Source of the DNA: an uncultured Streptococcus sp.
Lineage (GTDB): Bacteria; Bacillota; Bacilli; Lactobacillales; Streptococcaceae
NCBI RefSeq assembly: GCF_959025735.1
Contig: NZ_CAUFJQ010000008.1
Span: 1 to 27,668, forward strand
Direction: 5' to 3'
Length of the DNA: 27,668 nt
The translations under genes were made by a program, and so were the position numbers. The notes beneath the pieces are model-generated. The model worked only from the letters and a program-made list of their open reading frames with translations, was not told the origin of the DNA and made no database searches. This document shows positions 22,820-27,668 of this stretch, in pieces. Numbering within the stretch: position 1 is the first letter of the stretch; every line of letters starts with the position of its first letter.

Positions 22820-24067
22820 TTACCTCACTTGACCATTTCCACTGACGATATATTTGTAACTGGTCATTTCCCGAAGTCCCATTGGTCCACGCGCATGGAG
22901 TTTTTGGGTCGAGATCCCCATTTCACAACCTAGACCAAATTGACCCCCATCTGTAAAGCGTGTAGAAGCATTGACATAAACCGCTGCTGAATCTACTTGC
23001 TTGGTGAAATAAGCGGCTGTCTCAGGATTTTCAGTGACAATGGCATCTGAATGATGGGTGCTATGAGCTTCAATGTGGTCCACCGCTTCCTCAACTCCAT
23101 CAACGACCTTGACTGCTAAAATATAATCTAAAAATTCGGTATCAAAATCCTGCTCCTGCGCTACTGTTCCCGAAATGATGGCCTGTGCGTCCTCATCTAG
23201 GCGCAACTCAACCGATCTTTCCCGCTCATCCACTAAGCGCTCTTTGACCAAGGGCAAGAAATCAGATGCGATTGCTCGATCGACCAACAAGACCTCCATG
23301 GCATTGCAGACAGAGGGGCGACTGGTCTTGGCATTATCAATAATCGCTAGGGCTTTCTGGAAGTCAGCCTCCTTGTCCACATAGACATGAACAATTCCAG
23401 TTCCTGTCTCGATCACGGGGACAATGGCATTTTCAACCACTGCTTGGATCAAGCCAGCACCACCACGTGGAATAAGCAAGTCCAGGTAGCCCTTGGCCTT
23501 CATCATAGCAAGGCTGGAAGCTCGACTCGTATCTTGGATCAATTGGAGAAGATCTGGATTGAGTCCGGCTTCTTCCAATCCAGCCTTGAGAGCGGTCACG
23601 ATCGCTTGGGCAGAATAAAAGGCATCCCTTCCAGTACGAAGAACCACTGCATTTCCACTCTTGATGGCAAGCGCTGCAGCGTCTGACGTTACATTTGGAC
23701 GGCTTTCATAAATGATCCCAATGACGCCCATGGCGACTCGAACTTTCTGGATTTCAAGGCCATTTTCCAAAACTTCAGTATCCAGCTCTTCCCCAATCGG
23801 ATCTGGCAGATCGATTAAAGCACGGATACCTTGTGCCATCCCTGCAATCCGCTCTTGATCAAGAAATAGGCGATCCAGCATGACTTCAGAGATCTTCCCG
23901 CGTGCCGCTTCCATATCGATTTGATTGGCTGCTAAAATGCCTTCCGTCGCTTTCAGAAGCTGGCTGGCCATAGCTTCTAAGGCCTGATTTTTAAGAGCTG
24001 TACTGGCCGTATTGATGCTTTTTTTAGCCGATCTCGCTAAGGCTAATTGTTCTTGTGTTGTTTCCAT
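22820..24067 (-). CDS. proA: glutamate-5-semialdehyde dehydrogenase (gamma-glutamyl phosphate reductase)
   Basis: 415 residues from the ATG at 24065-24067; AAAGGAAAATGT precedes it, and the open frame upstream lacks support. Aldehyde-dehydrogenase fold with the catalytic Cys in RPSVCNAMEVLLVD and landmarks YESRPNVTSDAAALAIKSGN, LIPRGGAGL and FGLGCEMGIST. It reduces gamma-glutamyl phosphate with NADPH to the semialdehyde. Middle gene of the pro operon, ten bases after proB. Confidence 0.96.
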   Translation of the reverse strand: METTQEQLALARSAKKSINTASTALKNQALEAMASQLLKATEGILAANQIDMEAARGKISEVMLDRLFLDQERIAGMAQGIRALIDLPDPIGEELDTEVLENGLEIQKVRVAMGVIGIIYESRPNVTSDAAALAIKSGNAVVLRTGRDAFYSAQAIVTALKAGLEEAGLNPDLLQLIQDTSRASSLAMMKAKGYLDLLIPRGGAGLIQAVVENAIVPVIETGTGIVHVYVDKEADFQKALAIIDNAKTSRPSVCNAMEVLLVDRAIASDFLPLVKERLVDERERSVELRLDEDAQAIISGTVAQEQDFDTEFLDYILAVKVVDGVEEAVDHIEAHSTHHSDAIVTENPETAAYFTKQVDSAAVYVNASTRFTDGGQFGLGCEMGISTQKLHARGPMGLREMTSYKYIVSGNGQVR

Positions 24068-24077
24068 ACATTTTCCT

Positions 24078-25187
24078 TTAGAATTCTGTAAAGAGTAAGT
24101 CAATCTCAGGAGTTACCGAGATCCAATCATCCCGGTGGATGAGGATTCCCTTGGCTTTTTTTGATTGGAGCATATCGCGCACAGCTGATTGGCCGAGACG
24201 GACCTTGCCTTTTCCTAGTAATTGACCAGTCTCTTGATGATAGACGCTGACGATGTCGTGATAAGAGAAATCCCCTTCTGCCTTGGTCACACCAGAAATC
24301 AATAGACTCTTTCCATGATCCAACAGGGCTTCCGCTGCTCCAGCATCCACCCAAAGAGCTCCTTTACTTTCTGCATAAAAGGCTAGCCATTGCTTCTGGG
24401 TTTTTAAACCCTTATCCTCTGCAAGGAAGTAACTGCCATTTGCTTGCTCTTCTGCTGCTTCGATCAAGGCATCCGGCTTGAGAGACGAGCAAATATAGAC
24501 GGGAACCCCTGACTCGGTCGCAAGGGTCGCTGCCTTGAGTTTGGTCAGCATGCCACCCGTTCCGTTGCTACTGCCAGCACCACCCGCCATCTCGATCATC
24601 TCGCGGGAAATGTGTTCGATTCGATCCAAGCGTTTAGCTGTTGGATCCTGAGAAGGATTAGCTGTATAGAGACCATCTACATCTGTTAATAGTACCAAAA
24701 GATCCGCTTGAACCATGGCTGCAACCTGCGCACTCAAGGTATCATTGTCACCAACTTTTAACTCGGCAATCGAGACCGTATCGTTTTCATTGATAATCGG
24801 GATGGCCCCACGATTGAGCAGGACAGAAAGGGCTTGATGAGCATTTTTATAGCGGCGCTGATCTGCAAAATCATCCTGGGTCAACAAAATCTGCGCAGAA
24901 ACAATGTTGCGTAAGAGCAGGTTAGCTGTATATTCTTCCATCAGTAAGCCTTGCCCAACTGCCGCAGAAGCTTGCTTGTCTGCCACCTTGGTCGGCCGTT
25001 TTTTAAAACCAAGGGCACCAAATCCAGCAGCAACTGCCCCTGATGAGACCAAGATCAACTCATGGCCCGATTCGTGTAAGAGAGCCAACTGCTGGGTAAT
25101 GACCTTGACCTTCTGTCTGGAGAGGCTCCCATCAGGATTGGTCAAAGACGAGGTCCCTACTTTAAAGACGATTCGTTTTGCTTTCAT
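24078..25187 (-). CDS. proB: glutamate 5-kinase
   Basis: 369 residues. An amino-acid kinase domain (FKVGTSSL, SSGAVAAGFGALG, INENDTVS, LLTDVDGLYTANP, GTGGMLTKLKAA) and a C-terminal PUA domain (about 280-365; LGKGKVRLGQSAVRDML). It phosphorylates glutamate and is normally the proline-feedback-controlled step; the IPIINENDTV loop is where proline acts in the family. First gene of the pro operon. The ribosome site is weak (AAAGAAT). A hairpin lies upstream at 25233-25254. Confidence 0.96.
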   Translation of the reverse strand: MKAKRIVFKVGTSSLTNPDGSLSRQKVKVITQQLALLHESGHELILVSSGAVAAGFGALGFKKRPTKVADKQASAAVGQGLLMEEYTANLLLRNIVSAQILLTQDDFADQRRYKNAHQALSVLLNRGAIPIINENDTVSIAELKVGDNDTLSAQVAAMVQADLLVLLTDVDGLYTANPSQDPTAKRLDRIEHISREMIEMAGGAGSSNGTGGMLTKLKAATLATESGVPVYICSSLKPDALIEAAEEQANGSYFLAEDKGLKTQKQWLAFYAESKGALWVDAGAAEALLDHGKSLLISGVTKAEGDFSYHDIVSVYHQETGQLLGKGKVRLGQSAVRDMLQSKKAKGILIHRDDWISVTPEIDLLFTEF

Positions 25188-25232
25188 CGCTATGATTCTT
25201 TCTAATACTATTTATTTCGTATGTAATGAAAG

Positions 25233-25254
25233 TGACTGAATCTCCATTCAGCCA
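25233..25254 (-). terminator. hairpin between rluD and proB
   Basis: TGACTGAAT (25233-25241) pairs with 25246-25254 (one G-U in RNA), four-base loop, seven bases after the rluD stop. The following CTTTCATTAC is a poor U-tract, so it is a weak terminator or a leader structure of proB. Confidence 0.45.
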
Positions 25255-25260
25255 TCTTCA

Positions 25261-26151
25261 CTATCCTTTTCGAAGGTCTTCCAGCGTTTTCTCAAAGATC
25301 GCTGGTACTTCTGCTGTAAATTCCAAGGTCTCGCCTGTACGGGGGTGGGTAAAACCTAGTGTCCGCGCATGAAGAAACTGTCCTTGTCCTTTAAGTGTCT
25401 TCTTAGGACCATAAGCAGGATCTCCAGCCACGGGGTGACCAATATAGGCCATGTGCACCCGAATTTGGTGGGTCCGTCCAGTCTCCAGTTGCAACTCTAC
25501 CAAGGTGTAATTCCCAAAGCGTTCCAAAACTTGAAAACGGGTCACTGCAGGTTTTCCTTTAGCTGTCACCGCCTGTTTTTTCCGGTCCTTTTCACTGCGA
25601 CCAATTGGTGCTTCAATCATCCCACGATCGTTGGGGAGGTTGCCATGAACAATGGCCCAATACTTCCGTAGAGATTTTTTGTCTTTTAGTTCCTCTGCTA
25701 AGGCGACGTGAGCTTGGTCATTTTTTGCGACCATCAAGAGGCCTGACGTGTCTTTATCGATCCGATGAACGATCCCTGGACGCAATTCCCCATTGATCCC
25801 TGAAAGGTCCTTGACATGGTATAACAGCGCATTGACCAAGGTTCCACTGGTATGACCCGCACTTGGGTGAACAACCATGCCTTGAGGTTTATTGACCACC
25901 ACAACATCTTGGTCCTCATAAACGATGTCTAAGGGCAAATCTTCTGCTTCATAGCTGACCTCTTCCACTTCTGGGACTTCATACTGGATGATATCCCCTT
26001 CTTTGACCGTGTACTTGGCTTTTTTCACAGTCCCATTGACCAGAACTTTCCCTTCTTTGATCTGCTCATTGGCCACAGCTCGTGACAAGGGAGTCAAATC
26101 CGCCAAAGCCTTATCCAGTCGCGCACCGGCTACTTCGATTTTAATTTCCAT
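25261..26151 (-). CDS. rluD: RluA/RluD-family 23S rRNA pseudouridine synthase
   Basis: 296 residues. An S4 RNA-binding domain (about 1-60, RLDKALADLTPLSRAVANEQ) and the catalytic domain with VNKPQGMVVHPSAG and HRIDKDTSG, catalytic Asp132; the late TGRTHQIRVHMAYIGHPV block is standard. It isomerises uridines in large-subunit rRNA; the exact sites are inferred from the RluD branch. Start overlaps lspA by 11 bases, so they are coupled. Confidence 0.92.
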   Translation of the reverse strand: MEIKIEVAGARLDKALADLTPLSRAVANEQIKEGKVLVNGTVKKAKYTVKEGDIIQYEVPEVEEVSYEAEDLPLDIVYEDQDVVVVNKPQGMVVHPSAGHTSGTLVNALLYHVKDLSGINGELRPGIVHRIDKDTSGLLMVAKNDQAHVALAEELKDKKSLRKYWAIVHGNLPNDRGMIEAPIGRSEKDRKKQAVTAKGKPAVTRFQVLERFGNYTLVELQLETGRTHQIRVHMAYIGHPVAGDPAYGPKKTLKGQGQFLHARTLGFTHPRTGETLEFTAEVPAIFEKTLEDLRKG

Positions 26152-26602
26152 GCGTTTCCTCTTTCAACATCAGGATCAGGAGCAAGAAAACTCCAACTGT
26201 CAAATAGCTATCTGCTACATTAAAAATAGCAAAATTCATAAAGTCCAGGTGGAACATATCGACCACAAAGCCCTGACGCAGGCGATCGATAAAATTCCCC
26301 AACCCACCTGCAATAACCAAGGTCAAACCTGTCACCATCCAAAGCGACCCCTTGAGATGCTTATAGAGATAGTAAAAGGCCCCTACCATCACGACTAGAG
26401 TGATGAGGGTAAAGAACCATTGCTGATTTTCAAGAAGCGAAAAAGCTGCACCTGTGTTTTGAAGATAAGTCAGGCTAACCACATGGGGAATAAAAGACTT
26501 GACGACACCCAGTGGAATATTCTTCACCACATACCATTTGACCAGCTGATCCAGTAGGACTAAAAGGACGATCGCTACTGGGACCATTGTTTTTCTCTTC
26601 AT
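26141..26602 (-). CDS. lspA: lipoprotein signal peptidase II
   Basis: 153 residues with four TM helices. Catalytic aspartates are Asp115 (GFVVDM) and Asp131 (FNVADS), with GNFIDR (103-107) and QNTGAAFS also conserved. It cleaves prolipoproteins before the lipidated Cys; the dacB product in this window, with its LTAC lipobox, is a predicted substrate. Three bases behind the LysR gene, overlapping rluD. Confidence 0.96.
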   Translation of the reverse strand: MKRKTMVPVAIVLLVLLDQLVKWYVVKNIPLGVVKSFIPHVVSLTYLQNTGAAFSLLENQQWFFTLITLVVMVGAFYYLYKHLKGSLWMVTGLTLVIAGGLGNFIDRLRQGFVVDMFHLDFMNFAIFNVADSYLTVGVFLLLILMLKEETHGN

Positions 26603-26605
26603 TTC

Positions 26606-27508
26606 TTACCTCTTTTGATCAAAATATTCTACCATGACCTCGACAAACTTCTCTGCTACAGGAGAGAGATCCATCTCTTCGCGTTTGACATAGACCATTT
26701 TATTGTCTAAATTATCTTCCAAAGGAATCACGGTGATCCCATTCACGGACTGGCTATCTAAAAAGCCTGATCCCGTCGCATAAGCATCTGTCCGCTCCAA
26801 GATCCCATTCAAGGTAGCCCGGTCGGTCACATTGAACATTTGTGAGCTCGAGCTGGTATCGACAAAGTTCTCTGAATAATAGAGGTACTCATCTTTTTCT
26901 TGGGTAAAACGAACAGTTGGCAACTGAGCTAGATCTTCCATAACCAGTTTTTTCTTCTTAGCCAAAGGATGTCCTTTGCGAAGGTAAATATGAGTCTGAA
27001 AAGGAATCAAATCCACCACTTCAAGCCCTAATTTATCAACCCGTTGCATAATCCCCTTGGTATTTTGACGGTTGAGATAAATAATTCCCAACTCACTATG
27101 CCCTTGAGCCACTTCATCCAAAATTTGGACCGTCGTTGATTCAAAGATGCGGAAGTTTTTATTTTCCGGATAACGGATTGAGAATTCCGTCATCAAAGGT
27201 GGCAAGAAGTCATAGTGCTGACTAGAAATGGAGAATTCTTTCTTCTCTTCTTCGGGACTGGCATATTGATTTTGAAACACATCAAACCCTTTGACCACGT
27301 CCTGCGCTTTTTCATAAAATTCCATTCCCCGACGGGTCAAAAAAGTCCCAGAACTAGTCCGACGAAAAATCTTAAAACCCAGTTCTTTTTCCAGATCTCT
27401 GACGGAGATGGACAAGCTAGGCTGACTCACATACATTTTTTCAGCAGCCTCACGAAAAGTACCACTATTGGCAATCGCCACTACATATCGTAATTGTTGT
27501 ATATTCAT
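26606..27508 (-). CDS. cpsY: LysR-family regulator, CpsY/MtaR type
   Basis: 300 residues. An N-terminal winged HTH (about 1-60, NSGTFREAAEKMYVSQPSLSISVRDLEKELG) and a two-lobed effector domain starting near residue 90. The cpsY-lspA-rluD order and the sequence fit streptococcal CpsY/MtaR, which controls methionine uptake and surface traits; effector and targets are inferred. AAGGA at 27516-27520 precedes the start. First gene of the operon; no terminator before lspA. Confidence 0.88.
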   Translation of the reverse strand: MNIQQLRYVVAIANSGTFREAAEKMYVSQPSLSISVRDLEKELGFKIFRRTSSGTFLTRRGMEFYEKAQDVVKGFDVFQNQYASPEEEKKEFSISSQHYDFLPPLMTEFSIRYPENKNFRIFESTTVQILDEVAQGHSELGIIYLNRQNTKGIMQRVDKLGLEVVDLIPFQTHIYLRKGHPLAKKKKLVMEDLAQLPTVRFTQEKDEYLYYSENFVDTSSSSQMFNVTDRATLNGILERTDAYATGSGFLDSQSVNGITVIPLEDNLDNKMVYVKREEMDLSPVAEKFVEVMVEYFDQKR

Positions 27509-27536
27509 TCTATTTTCCTTATTACAGTATCGATCT

Positions 27537-27545
27537 ATTATACCA
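27537..27545 (-). promoter_or_regulatory. promoter of cpsY-lspA-rluD
   Basis: Minus strand extended -10 TGGTATAAT (core 27537-27542); no convincing -35. It leaves a ~22-base leader with an AAGGA site. Confidence 0.7.
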
Positions 27546-27610
27546 TAAATTAGGGGCTGAAAGAAGAGATCCGTTTAAGAGACCCTCTTCTAGTAAAAAT
27601 AAAAAAGAGA

Positions 27611-27658
27611 GTGAGACAGAAATCGGTAATTCGTTAGAATTCGATTTCGTCGTCCCAC
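27611..27658. repeat. edge of a dispersed streptococcal intergenic repeat
   Basis: The block folds back on itself: GTGAGAC/GTCCCAC (27611-27617, 27652-27658; one mismatch), GAAATCG/CGATTTC (27619-27625, 27642-27648) and AATTC/GAATT (27628-27632, 27637-27641) nest into one long hairpin. The sequence continues past the window. I know very similar 'gagacagaaatcgg' stretches from many mitis-group intergenic regions. Confidence 0.6.
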
Positions 27659-27668
27659 CTCCGCACAG

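Overview
The window looks like a chromosomal segment of an oral streptococcus of the mitis/sanguinis/parasanguinis type. The evidence is a moderate-to-low GC content, streptococcal-style proteins throughout (PepV, CpsY-type LysR regulator, TIGR01906 membrane protein, DacB/LdcB lipoprotein, HemW beside an acyl-ACP thioesterase), very tight operons, and a fragment of a widespread streptococcal intergenic repeat at the right edge. The species assignment is inference. Almost every gene is on the minus strand. The one clear exception is an ABC-F ATPase.

Layout in coordinate order. (1) 1-3570: a cell-envelope operon, transcribed right to left from a good promoter at 3538-3566. It encodes a five-TM protein with a Pro/Ala-rich repeat tail, a TcaA-like single-TM protein and an LdcB/DacB carboxypeptidase lipoprotein (cut by the window edge). 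The first two share an N-terminal W-F-E-G-R-S-E-E motif. (2) 3640-5062: a small operon of a uracil-DNA-glycosylase-like protein, a PrdX-type tRNA-editing protein and a single-domain rhodanese. (3) 5084-7222: nitroreductase then pepV. (4) 7245-8247: a metallophosphoesterase. (5) 8190-10923: an AT-rich toxin/immunity region with an Imm47-like gene, an unrecognised immunity candidate, an orphan C-terminal toxin fragment with a colicin-E3-like RNase motif, and a frameshifted gene. (6) 10925-12757: uvrC. (7) 12759-14898: a second AT-rich patch made only of immunity-type genes: a SUKH gene with an in-frame amber stop, a DUF600-like gene, an intact Imm6-like gene and a frameshifted Imm6-like relative. 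(8) 14896-19887: a six-gene operon hemW, thioesterase, membrane protein, HAD phosphatase, TIGR01906 protein, CPBP protease. (9) 19939-21746: the plus-strand ABC-F gene with a leader that looks like a complete ribosome-mediated attenuator. (10) 21760-27545: a structured intergenic block, proB-proA-proC, and cpsY-lspA-rluD.

Two things stand out. First, the ABC-F leader has a consensus promoter, a three-codon leader ORF, an early hairpin, an antiterminator pairing and a perfect intrinsic terminator, all in about 230 bases. This is the expected architecture for antibiotic-induced ABC-F ribosome-protection genes. Second, uvrC is flanked on both sides by immunity cassettes whose borders are repeated copies of the neighbouring terminator/promoter seams: three copies of an AGTATAAC-type element on one side, and two copies of a 19-base TATAAT element on the other. 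This suggests cassettes exchanged by recombination at promoter-terminator junctions. uvrC and hemW also share an identical promoter-to-start geometry that predicts leaderless or nearly leaderless transcripts.
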